This document shows, piece by piece, positions 51,891 through 60,348 of a DNA stretch of 64,000 nucleotides. Origin of the DNA: Sphingomonas sp. OK281 (GTDB lineage Bacteria; Pseudomonadota; Alphaproteobacteria; Sphingomonadales; Sphingomonadaceae); assembly GCF_900115295.1 (NCBI RefSeq), contig NZ_FOVZ01000004.1, forward strand, positions 434,001-498,000, written 5' to 3'. The position numbers and the translations under genes were made by a program. Each line of letters opens with the position of its first letter. Positions within the stretch are counted from its first letter, which is position 1. Below the pieces are notes generated by a model, which had not been told where the DNA came from, searched no databases, and saw only the letters and a program-made list of their open reading frames with translations.

Positions 51891-52136
51891 TACCTGCGTC
51901 GCTGCTCGGCTCCCTTGGTACGTTGCAATTTGCGATCATAGGAGGAATGACCCATACCCGGACATTCGCGATCTGCTATCAGCTACCCAACTTCGACCAT
52001 TCATTTATCTTTGGGGCGGAGATATCTCCGAAGACATCGCTCCTGCCCGATGGCACGGGTAAGCGCGATACCCGCTCACGCCGATCTCGCGCCTGACGCC
52101 ATAACCCGACGTCATCCAACACCGCGCATCCTTCGA
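51891..52136. other. Debris between the IS3 fragment and the MFS gene
   Basis: I see no complete gene here. The stretch holds short frames only and includes the end of the MFS transporter gene's downstream region. Confidence 0.4.
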
Positions 52137-53339
52137 TTACGCATGCAAGCGTGGACCGGGTTTAAAACCATTCCTACGCGCGCTGAAAGCGATGCCAAGC
52201 GCGGTCACCGAAAGCCCGAGAACCACCCAGGAGAAGCTGCCCGCACCTGATGTATCGAGCAGAATGCCGCCGACAATGCCGCCCGCGGCAATTGCGCTAT
52301 TCCAGACGGTCGTGATCATGGCATTGGCGAGATCGACTCCGTCGCCTGCCGCATCGGCAGATGCCGTCTGCAATTGCGTCGCTGCACCGCCGAAGGATAA
52401 CCCCCAAACAACGATGCCCCCGATCACCACTGCCGCGACCGTACCAAACAGGATGAAGGCCAGCGCGACACCGACAAACGTGACCAAGCTGATCAACACC
52501 AGCCGGCGCAGCATCCGGTCCACCAGAAGCCCCGTCACCCAGATGCCTACAAGCGCTGCAACGCCAAATGTGAGCAGCAGCAGATCGACGCGACCTTGGA
52601 GGCCCGACAGCACGGCGAACGGCGCGACATAGGTGTAGAGAATATTATGGGCGGTCATCCAGGCGAAAATCGTCGCGAGGATCGGGCGGATGCCAGGAGT
52701 TCTAAAGACGGTTCCGATAGACAACCGTCGGTGCGCCGACTGGCCCGCGAAGTCGGGCACCGCCCACAACACCCATCCGATCAGCAGGACAGTCGTTCCC
52801 GACATCGCGAAGAACGCGGCCCGCCAGCCCACGGTCGCCCCTAGAAAGGCGCCCGCTGGTACGCCAAGCGAGAGCGCGATCGGTGTACCGACCATCGCGA
52901 TTGCGAGCGCCTTGCCCTTGAGCGGGCCAATGACCATTCGGCGGGCATAGCCTGCCAGGATACCCCAGGCGAGGCCGGCCGCCACACCGGCCAGGAAGCG
53001 AACGACTAAGGTCAGCCAGTAGTTACCGGAGATGGCAGTGATAGTATTGAAGATAAGGAAGCCGATGATAGCCGCCAGCAGCGTCGGCTTGCGGCGCGAT
53101 CCTTGGGTCCACGCCGTCAATGGGATCGCAGCGACCAGCGAACCTGCGGCGTAGGCGGTGACGGTCTGCCCGGCTAGCGCTTCGGAAACACCAAGTCCCT
53201 CCGACATACGGGGCAGCAAGCCGGCCGGTAGCGTTTCCGTCAAAATGGCGGTGAAACCAGTCATAGCGAGCGCCAGAAGCGCAGCGATTGGCAGCGTATC
53301 GCGCTCGCCTTCCACGCGTGCCGGTACTGGATGCGCCAT
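52137..53339 (-). CDS. Major facilitator transporter, AraJ/YdhP-like exporter
   Basis: The 400-residue protein has twelve hydrophobic segments and MFS patterns such as GRFLAG (seen as VRFLAGVAAGLAWG) and RRKPTLL. The start TETLPAGLLPRMSEGLGVSE matches the drug:H+ antiporter subgroup close to YdhP/AraJ and chloramphenicol exporters. ATG 53339 is divergent from a TetR gene, with a shared operator between them, so it is probably induced by the compound that the TetR senses. Confidence 0.88.
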   Translation of the reverse strand: MAHPVPARVEGERDTLPIAALLALAMTGFTAILTETLPAGLLPRMSEGLGVSEALAGQTVTAYAAGSLVAAIPLTAWTQGSRRKPTLLAAIIGFLIFNTITAISGNYWLTLVVRFLAGVAAGLAWGILAGYARRMVIGPLKGKALAIAMVGTPIALSLGVPAGAFLGATVGWRAAFFAMSGTTVLLIGWVLWAVPDFAGQSAHRRLSIGTVFRTPGIRPILATIFAWMTAHNILYTYVAPFAVLSGLQGRVDLLLLTFGVAALVGIWVTGLLVDRMLRRLVLISLVTFVGVALAFILFGTVAAVVIGGIVVWGLSFGGAATQLQTASADAAGDGVDLANAMITTVWNSAIAAGGIVGGILLDTSGAGSFSWVVLGLSVTALGIAFSARRNGFKPGPRLHA

Positions 53340-53351
53340 AGAATACCTCAT

Positions 53352-53373
53352 TTGTGGATTGAATAGTCCACAA
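53352..53373. promoter_or_regulatory. Inverted-repeat operator between MFS and TetR genes
   Basis: TTGTGGA (53352-53358) and TCCACAA (53367-53373) form a 7-bp inverted repeat with an 8-nt centre. It lies 13 nt upstream of the MFS start and 70 nt upstream of tetR, as expected for a TetR operator controlling both. Confidence 0.65.
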
Positions 53374-53444
53374 GTGTGAGATGCGCTTCCGGTTGTCAAC
53401 GACTTTTGGATCGACTATTTCAGAAGTTAGCATAGGAGCTTGCT

Positions 53445-54056
53445 ATGGCCCGTACCGGACGTCCCCGAAGCTTTGATCGTGACACCGCGGTCAGGCAGGC
53501 TATGCACCTGTTCTGGAAGTATGGCTTCGAAGGCGTGTCGCTGGAGCAGCTTCGTCGATCGATGGGCGGCATCTCGTCGGCGAGCTTCTACGCGGCGTTT
53601 GGCTCCAAGGAGGCACTCTATCGCACCGCGCTTGAAAGATATGGCGCGACGCATGGCAAGGTAATGCTTGTCTTGCATGATGAGGGGCTTTTGCCGCGCG
53701 AGCGCATAGAGCAAGCATTGCGCCGGTCGGCGGAGATGCAGACCGATCCCGCCCATCCGACTGGCTGCATGATCACGCTCTCGAGCACTATCTGCTCTGT
53801 CGACGGAGGATCCGTTCAAGCGCTGACTTTAGCTGAGCGGGCAGCGAACCGTGAGGCAATCCGGACCTGTGTCGACGCGGCGATCAAGGATGGCGCACTG
53901 CGGCACGACACCAATCGGGCCGGACTGACCACGCTGTTCGACGGGGTCTTGGTTGGCTTGTCTATTCAGGCTCGAGATGGCGTCTCTCACGAAGACCTCG
54001 ATGCGGGGGTCACGCAGGCATTGGCTGCTTGGGATGCAAACTCTGGCCGACCTTAG
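53445..54056 (+). CDS. TetR/AcrR-family repressor
   Basis: The 203-residue protein has the TetR HTH (GFEGVSLEQLRRSMGGISSA, then SFYAAFGSKEALYR) and an unrelated ligand-binding half. The N-terminus MARTGRPRSFDRDTAV is of the AcrR subtype. It probably represses the divergent MFS exporter and itself. Confidence 0.92.
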   Translation: MARTGRPRSFDRDTAVRQAMHLFWKYGFEGVSLEQLRRSMGGISSASFYAAFGSKEALYRTALERYGATHGKVMLVLHDEGLLPRERIEQALRRSAEMQTDPAHPTGCMITLSSTICSVDGGSVQALTLAERAANREAIRTCVDAAIKDGALRHDTNRAGLTTLFDGVLVGLSIQARDGVSHEDLDAGVTQALAAWDANSGRP

Positions 54057-54366
54057 GATCGCGTTTGCGCGTGGCGGTCCCAAATACGCCGAATTACCCG
54101 TAGAATATCTGCACGGAGACCCGGTCTAGGAAACTCACACGCCTTTCTACGCATCCCCACATCAGACGCCCGTTCGTTTTAACCGTCCGGTATCGCAAGC
54201 GCGGCTAAAAGGGCGAATGTCGCTCGCGGATGCTCATTCGATTTAAAGCGAATCCTCTTCTGCAAATGCTGGTGACGCAGAAGTAACAAGGCAGCATCAC
54301 GACCAATTTTGGAACAGAAGCAATTGCTTAGCGCTTGGGGCTGTGATCATTCCGGGAGCTATGACA
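54057..54366. promoter_or_regulatory. Upstream region of the Tat-signal SDR with a possible EcfG promoter
   Basis: GGAAC at 54311-54315 is followed by 16 nt and CGCTT, one mismatch from GGAAC-N16/17-CGTT. The palindrome AAGCAATTGCTT (54318-54329) lies inside the spacer. General-stress SDRs are often EcfG-controlled, which fits but does not prove this. The rest of the 310 nt shows no gene. Confidence 0.3.
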
Positions 54367-55356
54367 ATGACCGATACCACACGACGCACATTCGTGACGG
54401 GGGCAGCCGTTACCGCTGGTGCCATCGCCGCGACAGCCGCAAACGCCGCGACACAAAGCGGTGGCAGTAATGCCGCAACGACACCAGCGGCCGCAGCGTA
54501 TCCCAAGCCCCCCTACCCCGTACAACGGCAGCCTTGGCCCGGTCTTGCATCAAAGATGACACCGCGTCCCGATCATGGCGAGAAAAGCTATAAGGGTTCA
54601 GGCAAGCTGGCAGGCAAGAAGGCCCTGATCACCGGCGGAGATAGTGGCATTGGTCGGGCCGCAGCGATTGCGTATGCGCGAGAGGGCGCGGACGTCGCGA
54701 TCAACTATTTGCCGGCCGAAGAACCGGACGCTCGCGAAGTCATTGCGTTGATCCGGGCCGAGGGTCGCAAGGCCGTCGCGATCCCCGGTGATTTACGCGA
54801 CGAGCGCTTTTGCCGACGTCTTGTGCAGCAAGCGAGCGAACAGCTTGGCGGACTCGATATCCTGGTCAACAATGCGGCCCGTCAGCAGACGCGTCCCGGC
54901 ATCGGCGATATTTCGAGCCAAGACTTCGACGACACTATGAAGACCAACGTCTACGCACCGTTCTGGCTGACGAAGGCGGCACTCGAACGGATGAGCGCGG
55001 GCGCGGTGATCGTCAACACGTCCTCCGAGCAGGCTGGCAATCCATCACCCGACATCGTCGACTATGCACTGACCCGTGCCGCGGTGCTGAACTTCACCAA
55101 GAGCATGGCCAAGCAGCTTGCCAGTCGCGGTATCCGCGTGAACGCAGTTGCCCCCGGTCCGTTCTGGACGCCGTTGCAGGTCAGCGGCGGGGCGACGCCT
55201 GAAAAGTTGCGCAGCTTTGGTGGAGACTCGCCGATGGCGCGAGCTGGCCAGCCAGCTGAGATTGCGGCGCTTTACGTAGCCGCTGCCGATCCGTCCTTGA
55301 GCTATTCGACAGGTCAGATCTTTGGTTCGACCGGAGGGAATGGGCAACCGGCGTAA
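54367..55356 (+). CDS. Short-chain dehydrogenase with a Tat signal peptide
   Basis: The 329-residue protein is an SDR of the YdaD/YghA/GsiB-like general-stress group: GDSGIGRAAAIAYAREGADV, NNAARQQTR, a Ser in NTSSEQ and the Tyr-x-x-x-Lys motif seen as YALTRAAVL (Lys replaced by Ala). Its N-terminus TRRTFVTGAAVTAGAIAAT, ending ANAA, is a twin-arginine signal, so it may act in the periplasm. A gggag site is 8 nt before ATG 54367; GTG 54343 and ATG 54361 are in frame. Confidence 0.85.
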   Translation: MTDTTRRTFVTGAAVTAGAIAATAANAATQSGGSNAATTPAAAAYPKPPYPVQRQPWPGLASKMTPRPDHGEKSYKGSGKLAGKKALITGGDSGIGRAAAIAYAREGADVAINYLPAEEPDAREVIALIRAEGRKAVAIPGDLRDERFCRRLVQQASEQLGGLDILVNNAARQQTRPGIGDISSQDFDDTMKTNVYAPFWLTKAALERMSAGAVIVNTSSEQAGNPSPDIVDYALTRAAVLNFTKSMAKQLASRGIRVNAVAPGPFWTPLQVSGGATPEKLRSFGGDSPMARAGQPAEIAALYVAAADPSLSYSTGQIFGSTGGNGQPA

Positions 55357-55476
55357 ATTTTCCGAACGGCGGCTGATCCGAACCGGGGCGGACATCGCGC
55401 GCTTGAGGATTGGTAGAGCTGGCGGACGAAAACACGCCTCCTGTCTAACTTGGCGAGTGGACCGATACCGCGATCA

Positions 55477-55506
55477 AAGCCAGCGGGCTTATTTGCCCGC
55501 TGGCTT
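55477..55506. terminator. Two-way terminator between convergent SDR genes
   Basis: AAGCCAGCGGGC (55477-55488), loop TTATTT and GCCCGCTGGCTT (55495-55506) form a perfect 12-bp stem, followed by agttctttaaattt on the plus strand. It lies between the Tat-signal SDR and the minus-strand SDR. Confidence 0.8.
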
Positions 55507-55512
55507 AGTTCT

Positions 55513-56247
55513 TTAAATTTGAGCCAATCCTCCGTCGGTGAACAGCTCGCTGCCCGTCATGAAGCTGCTATCCGACGATGCGAGGAACGCCGCGGCTGCC
55601 GCGACTTCGGACGGGTCGCCGACATGCCCAATCGGCGTGGTAGACCCCATTTCGATCATCGCATCGCGACCGACAACCTCGGCCGCCAGCTCGGTGAGCG
55701 TTGGTCCTGGCGACAGGACATTGATGCGAATACCCGTACCCCGCAAATCCTGCGCCCAGCTGCGCGCGAGGTTACGAACCGCAGCCTTTGAAGCGCTGTA
55801 GATGCTGAACGCGGGCGTTCCCATCACGCCTGTGGTTGAGCCGGTAAGGATGATCGAACCGCCCTGGCCCATCAGCTTCGAGCCCTTCTGCACTGTGAAG
55901 ATAGTGCCCTTTACATTGATGTCGAAGGTCTCGTCGTAATGCTCGGACGTGATCTCAGTGAGCGGCACGAGGGCGCCGGTCCCAGCATTGGCAAACAGGA
56001 TATCGAGCGTGCCGCGCTCTTGCTTCACTGTATCAAACAGCCGGTCGAGATCGTCGGCATCGGTGACCGATCCCACTACCGCGCGTGCATCCGTACCAAG
56101 GGTAGCCAATGCCGCGTCCAGTTTCTCCTGTCTCCGGCCGAAGATGTAGACGAACGCCCCCTCTTCGATGAAGCGCTTTGCCGACGCCAGGCCGATGCCC
56201 GTGCCGCCCCCGGTGATGATCGCCGTCTTGCCTTCTAGTCTATTCAT
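55513..56247 (-). CDS. Short-chain dehydrogenase/reductase
   Basis: The 244-residue classical SDR has TGGGTGIGLA, DILFANAGTG, Ser in ILTGSTTG and YSASK, with an SPGPT loop. Its close relatives are typically divergent from an HxlR regulator, as here (81 nt apart). The substrate is unknown; such pairs often respond to quinones or aldehydes. ATG 56247 fits the SDR start MNRLEGKTAIITGG. Confidence 0.9.
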   Translation of the reverse strand: MNRLEGKTAIITGGGTGIGLASAKRFIEEGAFVYIFGRRQEKLDAALATLGTDARAVVGSVTDADDLDRLFDTVKQERGTLDILFANAGTGALVPLTEITSEHYDETFDINVKGTIFTVQKGSKLMGQGGSIILTGSTTGVMGTPAFSIYSASKAAVRNLARSWAQDLRGTGIRINVLSPGPTLTELAAEVVGRDAMIEMGSTTPIGHVGDPSEVAAAAAFLASSDSSFMTGSELFTDGGLAQI

Positions 56248-56328
56248 ACATGCCTCCAGTTTTGGTTGCATGCAGCTGGCGCTGGACCTACCTATGAGCA
56301 AGTATGCACCTTTTGGTAAGTATCAATT
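56248..56328. promoter_or_regulatory. Possible HxlR-controlled divergent promoter
   Basis: The 81-nt gap holds two TACTT repeats on the minus strand (TACTTACC and ATACTTG), about 16 bp apart. HxlR-type operators often contain such TACTT/AAGTA half sites. The layout is suggestive but not a perfect palindrome. Confidence 0.35.
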
Positions 56329-56733
56329 ATGTCTGATCACCGGAGATCCGCTATCGTCGAGCCCGCTCCCGTTGCACCTGCCTTCACCTGTGGCCTCGAC
56401 GCGACGCTCAAGATCATTTCTGGCAAATGGAAGCCGCTCATTCTGTATTTCCTGTTGCGTGGACCGACGCGCTACGGCCAGCTCAAGCGCGCGGTACGCG
56501 ACGTCAGCGACAAGGTTCTAATCCAGCATCTAAAGGAGTTGGAAGCAGACGGCGTATTGCGCAGGAACGACTATAAGGAGGTACCGCCACGCGTCGACTA
56601 CACGCTGACGCAGCTTGGTCAGAGCCTTGCTCAGGCACTCGAGCCGTTATGCGTTTGGGGGACCGAGAACATGGCAGAGATGCAGGCGATCTTCGCTGAA
56701 CGCGATATTTGGGTTCGCCAGAAGCACGCCTGA
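56329..56733 (+). CDS. HxlR-family transcriptional regulator
   Basis: The 134-residue winged-helix protein has ISGKWKPLILYFLLRGPTRY, then LKELEADGVLRRNDYKEVPP and a Cys in FTCGLD near the start, which is the redox-sensing Cys of many HxlR proteins. It probably represses the divergent SDR and responds to electrophiles. Confidence 0.92.
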   Translation: MSDHRRSAIVEPAPVAPAFTCGLDATLKIISGKWKPLILYFLLRGPTRYGQLKRAVRDVSDKVLIQHLKELEADGVLRRNDYKEVPPRVDYTLTQLGQSLAQALEPLCVWGTENMAEMQAIFAERDIWVRQKHA

Positions 56734-56866
56734 TTGCTGGAAGTCAGTTTGCGATCTGAACGACCCACAAGTGGACGTTCGAACCGCTCCACATGCATCC
56801 CAACTTCGGCCATGTGTTCACGTAGGCATATCTGCGAAAACGGCATCGCGTGGGATCGGCGTCACA

Positions 56867-57796
56867 CTATTCGACTGATTCCTCCAGCAGCGACGTGATC
56901 CGGCGCAGTTCCCCCCGCAATGCGGGCACGACATGATCGATAAACGACCGAACCGGCGCGCGCATCCCGCGGTCGGGATGAAAGACGAGATGCGCCGGCG
57001 CCGGCGGCGGTTCGAACGATGCCAGAACCTGTACGAGGCGACCAGCTGCTAGGTCGTCGGCCACTTGATACGCGCGCGTCCGCACGAGTCCGTACCCTCG
57101 CCGGGCGGCATCGATCGCGGCGCCCACGTCGTTGAGGCTAAGCCGCGTCGGAACGCGCACCGATCGCACTCGCGCACCCGTTTCTTTCGCGCCGAACCGC
57201 CAGAGTTCACCGTCCCCCTCTGCGTTCAGCCCGATACAGTCGTGACGTCCGAGGTCCTGCGGATCGCTCGGCGCGCTGACGCGCGCAAGATAGTCGGGCG
57301 AAGCGCAGACGAGTACCCGTACCTCTCCCAGCCGGATCGCCGTCAGCATAGAATCCGGCAGCGGTGCCAGCCGAACGGCCACGTCCACACCCTCGCCGAT
57401 CATATCAACGAGGCGGTTGACCAGCAGCACGCGGGCCGACACCAACGGATGTGCGCAGAGGAAGGGTTCAAGGACGGGCATCAGCTTCAGCCGGCCGAAG
57501 AGTTCGGGTGCCGTCAGGGCGATGCTGCCGCGAAGCTGCCCGGCCGCCCCTGAGGGCGCGATTGCGCCAAGTTGTGTCAGCACGTCGCGCCAGGTCGCCA
57601 CGTGCCGTTCCCCGGCCGGCGTCAGGCTCAATCGGCGCGTCGATCGCAGCAACAGCGTTTCGCCGGCATTGTTTTCCAGCAGCGTCACGGCGCGCGTGAG
57701 GGTCGCGGGAGATCGACCATGATGCCGGGCCGCCGCTGCAAGCGACCCTTCGTCTACTGCCGTTACGAACATCGCCATCGCCTCCAGCCGATCCAT
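56867..57796 (-). CDS. LysR-family regulator
   Basis: The 309-residue protein has the LysR HTH (MAMFVTAVDEGSLAAAARHH, then SPATLTRAVTLLE) and the effector-binding domain with the GEGVDVAVRLAPLPDSML pattern of the single-domain-hydrolase-linked LysR subgroup. It diverges from the alpha/beta hydrolase gene (94 nt) and probably controls it. Confidence 0.9.
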   Translation of the reverse strand: MDRLEAMAMFVTAVDEGSLAAAARHHGRSPATLTRAVTLLENNAGETLLLRSTRRLSLTPAGERHVATWRDVLTQLGAIAPSGAAGQLRGSIALTAPELFGRLKLMPVLEPFLCAHPLVSARVLLVNRLVDMIGEGVDVAVRLAPLPDSMLTAIRLGEVRVLVCASPDYLARVSAPSDPQDLGRHDCIGLNAEGDGELWRFGAKETGARVRSVRVPTRLSLNDVGAAIDAARRGYGLVRTRAYQVADDLAAGRLVQVLASFEPPPAPAHLVFHPDRGMRAPVRSFIDHVVPALRGELRRITSLLEESVE

Positions 57797-57889
57797 CGTT
57801 TCTCTTTCTGCAATCCAGCCAACCAGAATACGACTATTCTACCCGGTATTGGCAAGGCTTATCTCCCGGCTTCCGAGAAGGAAGACATC

Positions 57890-58885
57890 ATGCACTCCGG
57901 ATTATCCCTTTCATCGCGCCGCGGCGTTCTAACCGGCCTGGCAGCTGGATCCGCCGCCTTAGCTATGCCGAGCATGGCCAAGGCGCGCCGCACGCAAACT
58001 CCGTTGAAGGAAAAGGCAATGACAGCCGTTCGATACTGCTCGCAACGCGTAGGCGAGGTAGACATCTTCTACCGCGAGGCCGGGCCGGTTGACGCCCCCG
58101 TCCTGCTGCTGCTCCACGGCTTCCCGACGTCGAGCCACATGTTTCGCGATCTGCTCCCCGAACTGGCAAACAGCTACCGCGTTATCGCGCCCGACTTGCC
58201 TGGTTTCGGCCAGACGAAGGCGCCGCCGCGCGGCCACTTCGATTACACCTTCGATGCGCTCGCCGAGGTCATCGGTGGTTTTGTCGAGGCGCTCGGCCTG
58301 AACCGTTATGCGCTCTACATCTTCGATTATGGTGCGCCGGTCGGCCTGCGCCTGGCGATGCGCCACCCCGAGCGCGTATCCGCGATCGTGTCACAGAACG
58401 GCAACGCTTATGTCGAAGGCTTCAGCGACCAATGGGGTCCGTGGGAAGCCTACTGGCGTGAGCCGAGCGCCAAAAACCGCGACGCCTGCCGTCCTTCGCT
58501 TGCGCCTGACATGATCAAGAATTGGCAATATGGCACCGGCGCGGACCCGAGCCTCCTGTCGCCCGACGGCTACGAGCTCGACATCGCCTATATGGCACGG
58601 CCCGGCGCTGAGGACATCCAGCTCGATCTAATCTTCGACTATCGCAGTAACGTTGGGCTCTACCCGGCCTTCCAAGCTTATTTCCGCGAACATCGCCCGC
58701 CGCTGCTTGCCGTTTGGGGGCGCCACGATCCAGCGTTCGTACCTGCGGGCGCGATGGCCTATCAGAGCGATCTCCCCGATGCCGAAGTCCACCTGCTCGA
58801 CGCTGGGCACTTTGCGCTAGAGACGCACCACGCTGAGATCGCGACGCTGATGCGCGACTTTCTACGACGACACATTTCAGCCTGA
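57890..58885 (+). CDS. Tat-exported alpha/beta hydrolase
   Basis: The 331-residue enzyme has the alpha/beta fold: oxyanion HGFPTSSHMFRDL, nucleophile elbow FDYGAPVGL with Asp as nucleophile (haloalkane-dehalogenase/epoxide-hydrolase type), acid in WGRHDPAF and His in DAGHFALETH. The N-terminal SSRRGVLTGLAAGSAALAMP, then SMAKAR is a twin-arginine signal, so it is likely periplasmic. A start inside the mature part (MTAVRYC) would give a cytosolic form. The long frame upstream is not coding. Confidence 0.88.
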   Translation: MHSGLSLSSRRGVLTGLAAGSAALAMPSMAKARRTQTPLKEKAMTAVRYCSQRVGEVDIFYREAGPVDAPVLLLLHGFPTSSHMFRDLLPELANSYRVIAPDLPGFGQTKAPPRGHFDYTFDALAEVIGGFVEALGLNRYALYIFDYGAPVGLRLAMRHPERVSAIVSQNGNAYVEGFSDQWGPWEAYWREPSAKNRDACRPSLAPDMIKNWQYGTGADPSLLSPDGYELDIAYMARPGAEDIQLDLIFDYRSNVGLYPAFQAYFREHRPPLLAVWGRHDPAFVPAGAMAYQSDLPDAEVHLLDAGHFALETHHAEIATLMRDFLRRHISA

Positions 58886-59024
58886 GGTTCGGGAATGGCA
58901 ATGTCAGTCAACGATGGCGCCACTCCCGCATATGATCGATGAGCGCACGCAGCTTGGGCGGCTGGAGGCGGCATCGAGCGCGGCGCCCGATCGATAACGC
59001 CAAGTGGGCGCCAATGGCCCGCGA

Positions 59025-59516
59025 TCAACTGGGGCCGCCGTCGAAATCACCGACGCATTGCACGTCGGGCTGCGCTTTCGCCATGCGTCGCAAGTCCCCG
59101 GTCCGCGCGACGATGCCCGGAAAGATCGTATCGGGGTTGGCCGTGTAGGTGTGGAGAAGTTGCAACGCCCAGGCATAATGGCGCGCGCCGACTTCGCAGC
59201 TGTTGCTGCCGCCATCGCCATCGCCCCATATTTTGCGCCATGCAGCCTGGCCGTCGCGCTTCAGGATGGCCTGGAAGGTGCCGACCGGCCCTGCACCGCG
59301 GACATAGGCAATCGCACCCGTGCCCGCCGAAAGGACGCGAAACGCGCGGAAGGTGAAACGCGATTGCGCGCTATCGTCGCCCGCGTGGAGCGTCTTGACG
59401 ATCGCGATGCGTTCCGGGCTTCCGGGAGCAGGCGTATGGACCGCGGGCGGCGCAGCCAGCGCCGCTGTCGCCAACGCGAGCAGTGGCGCGATGCCCGATG
59501 TAGAGTAACCTGTCAT
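59025..59516 (-). CDS. Secreted protein of unknown function
   Basis: The 163-residue protein begins with a signal peptide (SGIAPLLALATAALAAPP) and has three Cys in the mature part and a WRKIWGDGDGGSNS segment. The C-terminal half resembles small secreted proteins in sphingomonads without assigned function. Its neighbours give no clear hint. Confidence 0.65.
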   Translation of the reverse strand: MTGYSTSGIAPLLALATAALAAPPAVHTPAPGSPERIAIVKTLHAGDDSAQSRFTFRAFRVLSAGTGAIAYVRGAGPVGTFQAILKRDGQAAWRKIWGDGDGGSNSCEVGARHYAWALQLLHTYTANPDTIFPGIVARTGDLRRMAKAQPDVQCVGDFDGGPS

Positions 59517-59865
59517 ATCAACCGGGCAATGCGATAGATCAGCTGATCGCGCCAGTCATCCGCTCCGTCGATACGGAGGCCCCGCCAAACCAGCCGTGCT
59601 GCCCTAATTGCACAGGCAACTGGCGGCCGGACGACCCAGAAGCAGACACTTGTAACGTCATCTTCACTTCCCAAATCCGGCCGTTCGTTCATCCGGTTAG
59701 ATGGCAACTTTCAAGGAAGACGAGAGATCGTTCGCTGCAACCAGTTCCCGTGGTCAGTATATGAGAGCCCCGCGAGTTGTAACGACACCTAAGCATCTGC
59801 TTTTGCTGGATTGTCGTGACCGACCGGCAGCGTTACGCCAAGGTAAAACTGCAGCATACCAGACG
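59517..59865. other. Intergenic region, no gene recognised
   Basis: The 349 nt between the secreted protein and the thioesterase contain only short frames without start signals. The promoter of the secreted-protein gene should be at its left end. Confidence 0.4.
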
Positions 59866-60339
59866 TCACGCGGTATCAATTGCCGGTTTAGCGGGACGGA
59901 GTTCGAAGACGAGCAAGGTGGACGTCGCGGTGGCGCAAATCTGTCCCTTTTCGTTGAATAACGTGGCCTCGGAGAAAGCCGCGCGGCCACCCATCGATAT
60001 CAGGCGCCCGACCGCTCTGATCTTGCCGCTGGCGTCGTTCAAGGAGCGGAGGAACGACACTTTCAGCTCCAGTGTCGTGTACTCGAACCCTGGTTTCAGA
60101 CCGGTGTGGGCGGCGATACCGCAGGCGCTGTCTAGGATCGCAGAGATATATCCGCCATGCACCGATCCCATGGGGTTGTAGGACGTGCCGTCGGGCGTGG
60201 CTTCGAATACGGCATGGCCATGTTCCGCTTCGACTAGAGAGATACCCAACTTCTCGCCAAGAGGAGGTTGTCGTCCGCTAGCAAGCAGAGCACGAACCTG
60301 AGCAAGGCCGTCGGGATTTGTGGGGGCATCGGTCGTCAT
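59866..60339 (-). CDS. PaaI/YdiI-type hotdog thioesterase
   Basis: The 157-residue hotdog-fold protein has NPMGSVHGGYISAILDSACG, then ELKVSFLRSL, the pattern of PaaI-type acyl-CoA thioesterases (catalytic region NPxG-VHGG). It starts 9 nt after the outer-membrane factor gene, so it may be cotranscribed with the efflux operon, an unusual partner. Confidence 0.88.
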   Translation of the reverse strand: MTTDAPTNPDGLAQVRALLASGRQPPLGEKLGISLVEAEHGHAVFEATPDGTSYNPMGSVHGGYISAILDSACGIAAHTGLKPGFEYTTLELKVSFLRSLNDASGKIRAVGRLISMGGRAAFSEATLFNEKGQICATATSTLLVFELRPAKPAIDTA

Positions 60340-60348
60340 GGGTTATCC

